Below are positions 1 to 8,572 of a stretch of 64,000 nt of DNA, piece after piece. Below the pieces are notes generated by a model. That model had not been told where the DNA came from, did not search any database, and saw nothing but the letters and a program-made list of their open reading frames with translations. Within the stretch, counting starts at the first letter, position 1, and every line of letters begins with the position of its first letter. Source of the DNA: Pseudonocardia sp. HH130630-07 (GTDB lineage: Bacteria; Actinomycetota; Actinomycetes; Mycobacteriales; Pseudonocardiaceae). The stretch spans positions 3,720,001-3,784,000 of the forward strand of contig NZ_CP013854.1 of NCBI RefSeq assembly GCF_001698125.1. The letters run 5' to 3'. The position numbers and the translations under genes were made by a program.

Positions 1-97
1 CACGGTGCGACCGTGCGGATCGCCGGTCTCCGGCCGCGCCCCGGCACCGCACGCTCCCCGGGTACCGCACAGAGCACCGGGATCCGAGGAGCGCGCC

Positions 98-682
98 ATG
101 GCCACCGTCCACGACCACCACCTCCGGCACACCACACCGGCCCACCTCGGCCGGGTCCTGCGGTCCACGCACCGGTGGCCCGCACTGCTGGGCGCCGCGC
201 TGGCTGTCGCGGTGGCGGGGCCCGGTCCGGACGCGCTCCCCGCGCTGGCCGTCGCCGCGTTCGTCTACCTGGGAGCGGCAGCGCTGGGCCGGCCGGGAGC
301 GTCGTGGCCGCTGCTGGTGGCCGGCATGGGCATCCTCGTCGGTGCCCGGTTCGTGCCGGGCCTGGATCCGGTGGTGGCGCTGCTGGTCGCGGGTGGTGCC
401 GTCGGCGTCGCCGGAGCGGTCGCCCGGCCCGTCGCCGGCCGCTCGGCCGGGGTGGCCCGGCAGGCCGCGATGCTGCTGGTCGTCGTCGCGATCGCGGGGG
501 CCGCCACCGTGGTCGCGCCGGTGTGGGCCGGGGTGCTCGTCGCGACCGGTCTGCTCGCGCACGCCGGCTGGGACGTCTGGCACCACGTCACGATGCGCAC
601 GGTGTCCCGGTCGCTGTCGGAGTTCTGCGCCGTGCTGGACGCCGTGCTCGCCGTGCTCGTCCTGGTGGCGACGTTCGCCTGA
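98..682 (+). CDS. small polytopic membrane protein, function unknown
   Basis: A 194-residue hydrophobic protein I cannot assign to a named family. A His-rich hydrophilic N-terminus (about residues 1-25) is followed by five or six Ala/Val/Leu-rich segments that read as membrane helices, ending in an AVLAVLVLVATFA tail. A short conserved-looking stretch, GWDVWHHV, lies before the last helix and could be the functional part. The ATG at 98 is chosen because GAGGAG lies just upstream; the frame is open further upstream but that part reads as Arg/Pro-rich noise. It is convergent with the serine hydrolase that ends at 702, so it is probably a separate unit whose promoter lies outside or at the left edge of the window. 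Confidence 0.6.
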   Translation: MATVHDHHLRHTTPAHLGRVLRSTHRWPALLGAALAVAVAGPGPDALPALAVAAFVYLGAAALGRPGASWPLLVAGMGILVGARFVPGLDPVVALLVAGGAVGVAGAVARPVAGRSAGVARQAAMLLVVVAIAGAATVVAPVWAGVLVATGLLAHAGWDVWHHVTMRTVSRSLSEFCAVLDAVLAVLVLVATFA

Positions 683-701
683 GCGCGACCGGCGGCCCGG
701 A

Positions 702-1781
702 TCAGCCCCCGGCGGTGTCGTGTGCCAGGTCGTGGAACCGGGCCCGTACGGCGACGACGCCGGTGCCCTCCCGGCTCACGTGCACCCGGTTGGTGAGCAG
801 CACGTACCACCGGCGCGTGTCCGGGTCGACGAACAGCGAGGTGCCGGTGAACCCGGTGTGGCCGAACGTGCGCGGGCCGACCCGGCCGCCGGCGACCGGC
901 TCCGCCGGGTCGTTGTTCTGCCAGCCGCGGCTGCGCGCCGGTGACGGGCTGTCGGTCCGGATCATCGCGGCCAGCGCGGCGGGGGACATCAGGACGCGGT
1001 CGTCGAGGGTGCGGACCAGGGCCCGGCCGACGGCCGCGACGTCGTCGAGGGTGCCGAACAACCCGGCGTGCCCGGCCGGGCGGCCCAGGACCACGGCGTT
1101 CTCGTCGTGCACCTGGCCCTGCACCACCCGCCCCCGCCACGCGCACCGCTCGGTCGCGACGACCGGCACCCCGGGGCCGGGGGCGAAGGTGAGGCCCCGG
1201 GCCCCGGCCGGCCCGGCGACCAGGTCGGTGACCAGCTCGTCCAGCGGTGCGCCGGTCGCCGCCTCGAGCATCAGGCCGATCAGGATGAACCCCTGCGAGC
1301 TGTAGTCGACCTGCGTGCCGGGGCGGTGCGCGAGCGGCAGCTCCGCGACGGCCCGCAGCAGCGCCTCCCGGGTGCCGTGCTCGCGCCAGAGCGGGACCCG
1401 GCCGGGCAGCCCGGAGGTGTGCAGCAGGAGCTGCGCCAGGGTCGCGTCCGCCGCGGGGGTTCCGCGGTGCGCGGGGAGCAGCCGGGCGACGGTGTCGTCG
1501 TCGGCCAGCGCACCACGCTCCACCAGCACGGCCGCGGCCAGCGCGACCAGCGGTTTGGTCACCGAGGCCAGGTCGAACAGCTCGGTCCCGTCCAGCGGGG
1601 CCGCATCGATCCCGTCGCCGGCCCCGGTGACCTCGGGGAGGTCCGGCCAGGCCCGGGTGCCGAGCGTGCCCCGGACCCGGTGCCCGTCGGCGTCGCCGAC
1701 GGCCCAGGCCGCGGCCGAGAACACCCCGTCCGCGCGGGCGCCGGCCAGGAGATCGGTCAGGGCTCCGCCGGGCGCCCTCAC
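702..1781 (-). CDS. serine hydrolase, class C beta-lactamase / penicillin-binding-like family
   Basis: A 359-residue protein of the beta-lactamase class C/esterase/D-aminopeptidase fold. The nucleophile motif is S73-V-T-K76; the second motif is Y-S-S in VDYSSQGFILIG, the usual Y-x-N/S position; an HTG near the C-terminus (GHTGFTGTS) replaces KTG, as is common in this family. No signal peptide is seen, so it is probably cytoplasmic. The GTG start (1779-1781) overlaps the TGA of the upstream IclR gene, so the two are translationally coupled. Divergent to it is a dipeptide ABC transporter, so hydrolysis of an imported peptide, amide or lactam is a reasonable inference. The substrate cannot be read from the sequence. 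Confidence 0.85.
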   Translation of the reverse strand: MRAPGGALTDLLAGARADGVFSAAAWAVGDADGHRVRGTLGTRAWPDLPEVTGAGDGIDAAPLDGTELFDLASVTKPLVALAAAVLVERGALADDDTVARLLPAHRGTPAADATLAQLLLHTSGLPGRVPLWREHGTREALLRAVAELPLAHRPGTQVDYSSQGFILIGLMLEAATGAPLDELVTDLVAGPAGARGLTFAPGPGVPVVATERCAWRGRVVQGQVHDENAVVLGRPAGHAGLFGTLDDVAAVGRALVRTLDDRVLMSPAALAAMIRTDSPSPARSRGWQNNDPAEPVAGGRVGPRTFGHTGFTGTSLFVDPDTRRWYVLLTNRVHVSREGTGVVAVRARFHDLAHDTAGG

Positions 1782-2467
1782 GCGTGCCGCCGCTGCGGTC
1801 CGGCGGTGGAGCGCGCCCGCAGCACCGACGACGTCGTCGCGGCCGTCTCGGCGACCAGCGGCCCGAGCCGCTCGACGGCGGCGTCGGCGAGGGTGAACGC
1901 GGTGCCGGACACCCCGATCGCGCCGATCACCCCGCCGGTGCCGTCGAGCACCGGTGCGGCGATCGAGCGGACACCGTCGGTGTCGTCGCGCACCGTCACC
2001 GGTGGCGGGTCCCCGGGCCCGGTGGCCAGCACGGCGCTCCCGAACGCGGTGTCGCCGACCGGCGCCGTGTGGCCGGGCCGGGCCGGCAGGCCGTACGGAT
2101 CGGTCGACTCCAGCGAGTCGACGGTGACCACCTGGTCGGCGAACCGCTGCACGAAGTGCGCGGACAGCCCGCTCGCCGCCCGCAGGCGTTCCAGCCCCTG
2201 CCGGATCACCGGGCGCCGCGGGTCCTCGGCGAGCGCGGCGGCGGCGATCCCGAGGAACCGGGGCCCGATCGTGTAGCAGCCACCCGGGGCGGTGACGACG
2301 AACCCGGACTCCACCAGGTTGCGCAGCATCCGGTGCACGGTGGCCTTCGCCAGCCCGGTAGCGGCGGCCAGGTCGACGATGCGGTGCGGCCCGGGAGCGT
2401 GCGCGAGCGCGGTGAGGACGTCCAGCACCTTGGTCGCGGCCGAGCGGGCACCACGGTCGTCGTTCAT
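1778..2467 (-). CDS. IclR-family transcriptional regulator
   Basis: 229 residues. The N-terminal winged helix-turn-helix covers roughly residues 10-75 (HRIVDLAAATGLAKATVHRM), followed by the IclR effector-binding domain. The start at 2467 (MNDDRGARS) is the standard position for the family; the longer open frame would run into the promoter region and the divergent gene. Its 3' end overlaps the GTG of the serine hydrolase by 4 nt, giving a two-gene leftward unit. The 113-bp gap to the divergent transporter operon holds a CCGTT...AACGG dyad (2494-2514), the likely binding site. Local control of transporter and hydrolase is inferred from this layout. Confidence 0.9.
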   Translation of the reverse strand: MNDDRGARSAATKVLDVLTALAHAPGPHRIVDLAAATGLAKATVHRMLRNLVESGFVVTAPGGCYTIGPRFLGIAAAALAEDPRRPVIRQGLERLRAASGLSAHFVQRFADQVVTVDSLESTDPYGLPARPGHTAPVGDTAFGSAVLATGPGDPPPVTVRDDTDGVRSIAAPVLDGTGGVIGAIGVSGTAFTLADAAVERLGPLVAETAATTSSVLRARSTAGPQRRHA

Positions 2468-2493
2468 GGGCCGGATACTACCCGGCGGACGAC

Positions 2494-2514
2494 CCGTTTC
2501 CTGCAGCGGAACGG
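2494..2514. promoter_or_regulatory. candidate IclR operator between divergent operons
   Basis: A 21-bp imperfect palindrome with outer arms CCGTT and AACGG and inner TTCC/GGAA half-sites, similar to the TTCC-n-GGAA sites of many IclR proteins. It lies 27 bp in front of the IclR start and 67 bp in front of the transporter start. Binding by the adjacent IclR protein is inferred. Confidence 0.45.
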
Positions 2515-2580
2515 TGCAATCGTCAGTCGGAACTGCTGTATTGGGCAGCGACACACGTCCCGTCGACCAGAGGAGGTGCC

Positions 2581-4134
2581 GTGACCGACCCGTCATCGGG
2601 GCCGAGCCGGCGCGCGCTGCTCCGTGGCATCGCGGCCGCCGTGCCGCTGCTCGCGCTCGGCCCGGCGCTCACGGCCTGCGCGCCGGCCGCCGACCGGCCG
2701 CCCACCCGCCTGCTGCGGGTCTCGCAGGCCTCGGACCCGCGCTCCATGGACCCGCACAAGGTGGCCGACATCGTCTCGATGAACGCCCTGATCAACGTGT
2801 TCGACTGCCTCACCGAGCGGACCGCCGACAACCGGCTCGGGCCGCGGCTGGCGACCTCGTGGACGGCGGTCACCGACACCCGGTGGCGGTTCACGCTGCG
2901 TCGCGGCGTCCGGTTCCACAACGGCGAGGTGTTCGACGCCCGCGCGGTGGCGTTCAGCATCGAGCGGCTGCTCGACCCGGCGACGGCGTCGCCGATCGTC
3001 GAGCTGCGCTACGTGACCGGGGTCGAGATCGTCGACGACCACACCGTCGACATCGTGACCGACCGGCCGGACCCGGTGCTGCCGGCGAAGCTGTCGTTGT
3101 TCGGCGGGGTCGTCGTCCCCCCTGGCTACCTGCGGGAGGTGGGGGAGGAGGGGTTCGCCGCGGCCCCGGTCGGCACCGGGCCGTTCCGCTTCACCGAGTG
3201 GCAGCGCTCGGTCGCGCTGCGGCTCACGGCGGTGCCCGACCACTGGGCCGGCCCGCCCGGGGTGGAGCGGTTGGAGCTGCAGACCATCTCCAACCCGGCG
3301 TCGGCGCTCGCCGCGCTGCAGAGCGACGCGGTCGACATGGTGACCGGTCTCAACCCGGACGCGGCCCTGCAGCTGCAGGGTTACCGGGGCATCGCCGTCG
3401 CCAACAGTCCCGGCATCCGGATGTCCTACCTGTCGCTGGACACCACCGACCCGGTGCTGTCGGACGTGCGGGTGCGTCGCGCGCTCAACCACGCGGTCGA
3501 CGTGCCGCTGCTGATCGACGCCGTGCTCGACGGGAAGGCCCGCGAGGTCCCGACGATGATCCCGCGCGAGTCCTTCGGGTTCGACCCGGCCGTCGCGCCC
3601 TACTCCCGGGACCTGGAGCGGGCCCGCGCGCTGCTCGCCGAGGCCGGGCACCCGGACGGCTTCTCGACGACGCTGACGGCGTCGAGCGCGGACGCGATGG
3701 TCGCCCAGGCCGTCGCCGGGCTGCTGGCCAGGGCCGGGGTGCGCGCCGAGGTCGAGCTGCTCGACCCGAGCACCTACTCCTCCCGGCTGACCAGCGACAA
3801 CCGCGGTGCGCTCGGCCCGGTGTACCTGGCGGCCACCACCGGCTGGACGCTCGACGGGCAGAGCCCGGTGCAGTCCAACGTCCGCAGCGACCGGCGGCAG
3901 AGCCGCTGGACCGACCCGCGGGCGGACGCGCTCATCGACCGCGAGGAGCTGTCGATCGACCCGGCCGCCCGGACCGCGGCGTTCGCCGAGCTGCAGGAGC
4001 TGCTGTCCGACGAGGCGCCGTTCGTCTTCCTGCACCAGCTCGACGCCGTCCTGATCACCAACGAGCGGGTGTCGTGGACCCCGAACGTCGTCGGCGTGCT
4101 GGCGATGGCGACCGCGGAGGTGCGCGATGGGTGA
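2581..4134 (+). CDS. ABC transporter substrate-binding lipoprotein, DppA/OppA (family 5)
   Basis: 517 residues, normal for a family 5 extracellular peptide-binding protein. The N-terminus has a twin-arginine-like start (SRRALLRG), a hydrophobic core and a lipobox LTAC with lipidated Cys at residue 33, so it is an exported lipoprotein. Family features are visible near the N-terminus (SDPRSMDPHKVADIVS, then WRFTLRRGVRFHNGEVF). The GTG start is set by GAGGAGGT about 6 nt upstream. It is first in a five-gene transporter operon (2581-about 7585), with each next gene overlapping by 4-8 nt. Ligands could be peptides, but family 5 proteins also bind nickel, opines and sugars. The creatininase and enolase genes further along leave the substrate open. 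Confidence 0.92.
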   Translation: MTDPSSGPSRRALLRGIAAAVPLLALGPALTACAPAADRPPTRLLRVSQASDPRSMDPHKVADIVSMNALINVFDCLTERTADNRLGPRLATSWTAVTDTRWRFTLRRGVRFHNGEVFDARAVAFSIERLLDPATASPIVELRYVTGVEIVDDHTVDIVTDRPDPVLPAKLSLFGGVVVPPGYLREVGEEGFAAAPVGTGPFRFTEWQRSVALRLTAVPDHWAGPPGVERLELQTISNPASALAALQSDAVDMVTGLNPDAALQLQGYRGIAVANSPGIRMSYLSLDTTDPVLSDVRVRRALNHAVDVPLLIDAVLDGKAREVPTMIPRESFGFDPAVAPYSRDLERARALLAEAGHPDGFSTTLTASSADAMVAQAVAGLLARAGVRAEVELLDPSTYSSRLTSDNRGALGPVYLAATTGWTLDGQSPVQSNVRSDRRQSRWTDPRADALIDREELSIDPAARTAAFAELQELLSDEAPFVFLHQLDAVLITNERVSWTPNVVGVLAMATAEVRDG

Positions 4135-5065
4135 GATCGGCCCGCTGGCCCGCACGATCCTGGGCAAGCTCGGCTCGGCCGTGCTGGTCCTGTTCGTGGT
4201 GGCGACCGTGGCGTTCGGCCTGGTCCGGATCTCCGGTGACCCGCTGGCCCTGCTGCTGCCGCCGGACGCGAGCCCGGAGCAGGCGGCCGGGCTCGCCGCC
4301 GGACTGGGCCTGGACCGCCCGCTCTGGCAGCAGTACCTGTCCTACCTGGGCGGGCTGCTCCGGGGCGACCTCGGGACGTCGATCTTCTACGACCAGCCGG
4401 TGACGTCGCTGATCGCCGACCGGCTCCCGGCGACCGCCCTGCTCGCGGTGTCGGCGCTGCTGCTCGCGCTCGTCGTCGCGGTACCGGCCGGGATCGTCTC
4501 CGCGGTCCGGCGCGGCACCCGCACCGACAGCGCGATCGGCGTCGCGGTGCTGGTGGGGCAGTCGGTGCCCGCGTTCTGGACGGGCATCGTGCTGATCCTG
4601 CTGTTCGCGGTGTCGCTGCGGATCCTCCCGGCCGCCGGGTACGGCAGCGCGGCGAACCTCGTGCTGCCCGCGGTGACGCTGTCGATCTACTCGCTGGCCG
4701 TGATCGCGCGGCTGCTGCGCACCTCGCTGGTCGACGTGCTGTCCGCGGACTTCGTGCGCACCGCACGGGCCAAGGGGGCCGGGCCGACCCGGGTCGTCGT
4801 CGGGCACGCGCTGCGCAACGCGGCGCTCCCGGTGGTCACGGTGATCGGCCTGGAGCTGGGCTCGCTGCTCGGCGGCGCGATCCTCACCGAACAGGTCTTC
4901 AGCTGGCCCGGGATCGGCCGGCTCGCCGTCGAGGCGATCACCAACCGGGACTTCCCGCTCGTGCAGGGCACGGTCCTGTTCTTCGCGGTGGTGTTCGTGC
5001 TGGTGAACCTGCTGGTCGACCTCTCCTACTCCGTGCTCGACCCGAGAGTGAGGCTGCGCGCATGA
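4127..5065 (+). CDS. ABC transporter permease, DppB/OppB type
   Basis: 312 residues with six predicted membrane helices. The long periplasmic loop after helix 1 is typical of DppB. The EAA coupling loop reads RTARAKGAGPTRVVVGHALR. Its ATG overlaps the end of the binding-protein gene by 8 nt, and its TGA overlaps the next permease's ATG by 4 nt, so expression is coupled. It pairs with the following DppC-type permease to form the membrane channel of the peptide-type importer. Confidence 0.93.
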   Translation: MGEIGPLARTILGKLGSAVLVLFVVATVAFGLVRISGDPLALLLPPDASPEQAAGLAAGLGLDRPLWQQYLSYLGGLLRGDLGTSIFYDQPVTSLIADRLPATALLAVSALLLALVVAVPAGIVSAVRRGTRTDSAIGVAVLVGQSVPAFWTGIVLILLFAVSLRILPAAGYGSAANLVLPAVTLSIYSLAVIARLLRTSLVDVLSADFVRTARAKGAGPTRVVVGHALRNAALPVVTVIGLELGSLLGGAILTEQVFSWPGIGRLAVEAITNRDFPLVQGTVLFFAVVFVLVNLLVDLSYSVLDPRVRLRA

Positions 5066-5928
5066 GCGTCGTACCGGACGTCCCGGCCCGCCCGTCGCTG
5101 CTGCGCAGGATGTGCGGCACCCGGCTCGCGGTGCCCGCACTCGTCGTCCTCGGGCTGGTCGTGCTGGCCGCGGCGCTGGCCGACGTCATCGCGCCGTGGG
5201 ACCCGAACGCCCAGGACCTGCTGGTCCGGCTGCAGCCCCCGGGACCGGGCGGCGGGCACCCGCTCGGCACGGACGCGCTCGGCCGCGACGTGCTGAGCAG
5301 GCTGATCCACGGGGCCAGGGTCTCGCTGCTGGTCGGGATCGCCGCGGCACTGGTCTCCGGCGTCGCCGGGGCGGTCGTCGGGCTGGTCGCCGGTGCCCGT
5401 GGCGGCCGGACCGACCGGATCCTGATGGGTCTGGCCGACGTCCAGCTCGCCTTCCCCGGCGTGCTCGTCGCGCTGGCCGTGGTCGCCTTCGTCGGCAACG
5501 GGCTCTGGATCGTGATCGCCGTGCTCGGCGTGACGAACTGGGTGTCCTACGCCCGCGTCGTCCGGTCGTCGGTGCTGTCGCTGCGCGAGCGGGAGTTCGT
5601 GCTGGGCGCCAGGGCGATCGGCGTCGGCCCGGTGACGATCATGCGGCGGCACCTGCTGCCGAACGTGATGGCACCGCTGGCCACCGTCGCCACGCTCAAC
5701 GTCGCCGCCGCGATCCTCGCCGAGTCCGCGCTGAGCTTCCTCGGCCTCGGCGTCCCCGCATCGGTGCCGACCTGGGGCTTGATGCTCAGCGAGGGCCAGC
5801 TCTACCTGGGTACCGCGTGGTGGATCGCGGTGTTCCCGGGGCTGGCGCTGCTGTGCACCGCGCTGGCCGTGAACGTCACCGGCGACGCGCTGCGCGGCGC
5901 CACCGACCCGAAGGTGTACCGCCGATGA
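5062..5928 (+). CDS. ABC transporter permease, DppC/OppC type
   Basis: 288 residues, six membrane helices. The N-terminal OppC-like stretch includes APWDPNAQDLLVRLQPPG followed by HPLGTDALGRDVLSR, a hallmark of this permease class. The EAA loop is GARAIGVGPVTIMRRHLLPN. The ATGA overlap with the previous gene and a 4-nt overlap with the ATPase gene (ATG at 5925) place it mid-operon. Confidence 0.93.
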   Translation: MSVVPDVPARPSLLRRMCGTRLAVPALVVLGLVVLAAALADVIAPWDPNAQDLLVRLQPPGPGGGHPLGTDALGRDVLSRLIHGARVSLLVGIAAALVSGVAGAVVGLVAGARGGRTDRILMGLADVQLAFPGVLVALAVVAFVGNGLWIVIAVLGVTNWVSYARVVRSSVLSLREREFVLGARAIGVGPVTIMRRHLLPNVMAPLATVATLNVAAAILAESALSFLGLGVPASVPTWGLMLSEGQLYLGTAWWIAVFPGLALLCTALAVNVTGDALRGATDPKVYRR

Positions 5929-6767
5929 CCGACGCCGTGACCGACCGCGAGCCCGTCCTGGACGTGCGGGACCTGCACGTCGACTTCGCGCTGGGGCAGC
6001 GCACCGTGCACGCGGTGCGCGGGGTGGACCTGCAGGTGCACCGCGGCGAGGTGCTCGCCGTGGTGGGCGAGTCCGGCAGCGGCAAGAGCGCCACCGCGCT
6101 GTCGGTGCTCGGACTCAACCCGGTGCCGCCGGCGCGCTACCCGGCCGGCCGGATCGGGTTCGGGGGCCGGGACCTGCTGACGCTGTCCGAGCCGGAGCTG
6201 CGCACGGTACGCGGCGGCGAGATCGCGATGATCTTCCAGGACCCGATGACCTGCCTCAACCCGGTCACCCGGGTCGGCCGCCAGATCGAGGAGGTCTGCC
6301 TGCTGCACCGCGGCGGGCGGCCCGGGTCGCACCGGGCCGAGGTGCTCGCCGCACTGGCCGCGGCCGGGATCGGCGACCCGGAACAGCGCATCGACCAGTA
6401 CCCGCACCAGCTCTCCGGCGGGCTGCGCCAGCGCGTGATGATCGCGATGGCGCTGGTCGCGCAGCCCCGGCTGCTGATCGCCGACGAACCGACGACGGCG
6501 CTCGACGTGACCGTGCAGGCCCAGATCCTCGACGTCCTCGACCGGCTCCGCGCCGAGCGCGACATGGCGATCCTGCTGATCACCCACGACCTCGGTGTCG
6601 TCGCCGGGGTGGCCGACCGGGTCGTCGTCATGCGGCACGGGCAGGTGGTCGAGCACGGCACCGTCGACGACGTGTTCGGCGCGCCGGCGCACCCCTACAC
6701 CCGGCAGCTGCTCGCCGCCACGCCCCGGCTGCACCCGGCCGACACCCCGCGGGAGGACACCGCATGA
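5925..6767 (+). CDS. ABC transporter ATP-binding protein, DppD/OppD type
   Basis: 280 residues. Walker A is GESGSGKS, the Q-loop is in IFQDPMTCLNPV, the signature is LSGGLRQRVMIAMAL, and Walker B is LLIADEPTTALD followed by the H-loop THDLGVVAGVADR. The C-terminal GAPAHPYTRQLL segment is the usual DppD tail; the length is shorter than classical DppD (about 330), with the extended oligopeptide-specific C-terminus missing. The signature has GGLRQR where GGMRQR or GGQRQR is more usual, a conservative change. The start is the ATG overlapping the DppC stop. Confidence 0.92.
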   Translation: MTDAVTDREPVLDVRDLHVDFALGQRTVHAVRGVDLQVHRGEVLAVVGESGSGKSATALSVLGLNPVPPARYPAGRIGFGGRDLLTLSEPELRTVRGGEIAMIFQDPMTCLNPVTRVGRQIEEVCLLHRGGRPGSHRAEVLAALAAAGIGDPEQRIDQYPHQLSGGLRQRVMIAMALVAQPRLLIADEPTTALDVTVQAQILDVLDRLRAERDMAILLITHDLGVVAGVADRVVVMRHGQVVEHGTVDDVFGAPAHPYTRQLLAATPRLHPADTPREDTA

Positions 6768-7972
6768 GCACCCCCACGGCCACCGCCCCGCTGGTCCGGG
6801 CCCGGGGCCTGCGCAAGGAGTACCCGCGGCGCGGCACGACCCCGTTCGTCGCCGTCGACGACGTCGACCTGGAGGTGCACCCGGGGGAGACCCTGGCCGT
6901 GGTCGGTGAGTCCGGCTCCGGCAAGACCACCCTGACCCGGCTGCTGCTCGGCCTGCTCGAACCGACCGCGGGGACCGTCGAGATCGGCGGGCGGGACGTC
7001 GCCGGGCTGGACCGGGCGGGCCGGGCCGCCCTCCGGCGTTCGGTGCAGGTCGTGTTCCAGGACCCGTACTCCAGCATGAACCCGCGGATGCGGGTCCTCG
7101 ACGTCGTCGCCGAGCCGCTGGTCACGCACCTGCCCGAGCTGCGCGGACGCCGGGGCCGCGACGCCCGCGCCGAGCGGGTCGCCGAGCTGCTGGCCGGGGT
7201 CGGGCTGGAACCGGAGATGGCGCAGCGCTACCCGCACGAGTTCTCCGGCGGGCAGCGCCAGCGCATCTCGATCGCGCGGGCGCTGGCCCTGCGGCCCGGG
7301 CTGATCGTGCTGGACGAGCCGACCAGCGCGCTGGACGTCTCGGTCCAGTCCCAGGTCCTGGACCTGCTGGCCCGGCTGCAGGCCGAGCACGCGGTCGGCT
7401 ATCTCTTCGTGTCGCACAACCTCGCGGTGGTGCGCCGGGTCGCCGACCGGGTGCTCGTGCTGCGCGCCGGGGCGGTCGTGGAGGCGGCACCGGCGGCCGA
7501 GCTGTTCGCCGCGCCGCGCGCGCCCTACACCCGGCGGCTGCTCGACGCCGTCCTCGAACCGGACCCGGTGGTGGCCCGCCGCCGCCGAGCAGCGCGACGT
7601 CGTCGGCCGCGGTGGTCGCGACCACCACCCGGGGCGGCTCGGCCTGCTCGGACCACGCGCTCACCGCCCGCAGGGCCGACTCGATGTGCTCCAGGAACTC
7701 CGGGCCGCCGCCCGCGGCGTCGCCGTGCAGGATGTAGAGGCCGGGCGCGACCAGGTGCTGGATGGTCGACAGGCCCAGGGCCAGGTTCGCCGCGTACTCG
7801 CGGGCCAGCTCCACGGCCCGCGGGTCGCCGGTCGCGGCCAGGTCCGCGATGCCGTCGACCGGGCCGAGACCGAGCTGCCCGGCGCGGGTGCGCAGCCAGC
7901 CGGTGGTCGCCACCGTCTTCCAGCAGCCGCGGTTCCCGCAGCTGCAGAGCTCGCCACCGGCGCGCACCGTGA
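6764..7972 (+). CDS. ABC transporter ATP-binding protein, DppF/OppF type, 3' end lost
   Basis: The second ATPase of the importer. Walker A GESGSGKTT, Q-loop VFQDPYSSMNPR, signature FSGGQRQRISIARAL, Walker B LIVLDEPTSALD and H-loop SHNLAVVRRVADR are all intact. Recognisable sequence ends near base 7585 with APYTRRLLDAVLEPDPVV, close to the normal end of the family. No stop follows. The frame stays open to 7972, but that part is the antisense of a ROK gene and reads as Arg/Pro-rich noise of about 130 residues. I infer that a deletion, or an assembly error, removed the true 3' end and terminator. If real, the protein carries a junk tail and may not function. Confidence 0.8.
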   Translation: MSTPTATAPLVRARGLRKEYPRRGTTPFVAVDDVDLEVHPGETLAVVGESGSGKTTLTRLLLGLLEPTAGTVEIGGRDVAGLDRAGRAALRRSVQVVFQDPYSSMNPRMRVLDVVAEPLVTHLPELRGRRGRDARAERVAELLAGVGLEPEMAQRYPHEFSGGQRQRISIARALALRPGLIVLDEPTSALDVSVQSQVLDLLARLQAEHAVGYLFVSHNLAVVRRVADRVLVLRAGAVVEAAPAAELFAAPRAPYTRRLLDAVLEPDPVVARRRRAARRRRPRWSRPPPGAARPARTTRSPPAGPTRCAPGTPGRRPRRRRAGCRGRARPGAGWSTGPGPGSPRTRGPAPRPAGRRSRPGPRCRRPGRDRAARRGCAASRWSPPSSSSRGSRSCRARHRRAP

Positions 7973-8546
7973 TGTGCGCGCCGCTGCGCCCGCCCTGCGG
8001 CGCGATCACGTGTCCCTCGTGCAGCAGCCCGACGCCGAGGGTGTCCCCCGTGGACACCGAGGCGAAGGCGCTGCGCCCGGCGCCGAGACCGAACCAGCGG
8101 TCGCCGAGCACCTGCAGCCGGGCGTGGTGGTCGGCGAACACCGGCACCCCGAGTGCGTCGGTGAGCAGCGCGGCGATCGGGCAGCCGCGGAACCCGGGCA
8201 GGTCGTGCACGTCCCGGATCACGCCGCTGCCGTCCTCCACCAGGCCGACGCTGGCGATCCCGACCCCGCGCACCGCGGCGCCGTCGAAGCAGCGCCGGGC
8301 CGTCCCGACGACGACCGAGGTCAGCTCGCGGGTGCTCGCCGTGCGCGGGGAGCCGAACACCGCCGACCGCTCCCGCACGACCCGGCCGGTCCCGTCGACC
8401 AGCGCCGCCCGCACCCCGCCGGGCATCAGCTCGATCGCACCCAGCACCGGCGCCGTGCCGGGACGACCGGTGTCCCCGGGCGGCGTGGCCGGTGCCGCGG
8501 GCAGCGCCGCCAGGTGCCGGGCCCGCGGTGCCACCACCTGAACCAC
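7580..8546 (-). pseudogene. truncated ROK-family protein, both ends abnormal
   Basis: The core is a clear ROK domain: VLGAIELMPGGVRAALVDG near the start, the zinc-type motif GGELCSCGNRGCW, and a normal ROK tail down to AADDVALLGG. The family usually ends about 15 residues further on, but here the frame crosses at about 7580 into the antisense of the ABC ATPase with no stop until 7122. At the N-terminus there is no winged helix-turn-helix, only a Pro/Ala-rich leader. The phosphate-binding DxGGT of ROK sugar kinases is absent as well, so it is neither a complete repressor nor a likely kinase. It is divergent from the creatininase gene (26 bp apart). I call it a decaying regulator. A functional HTH-less ROK protein is possible but less likely. 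Confidence 0.65.
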
Positions 8547-8572
8547 CGGACCTTCGCAGAGAGGAGTCGCGG

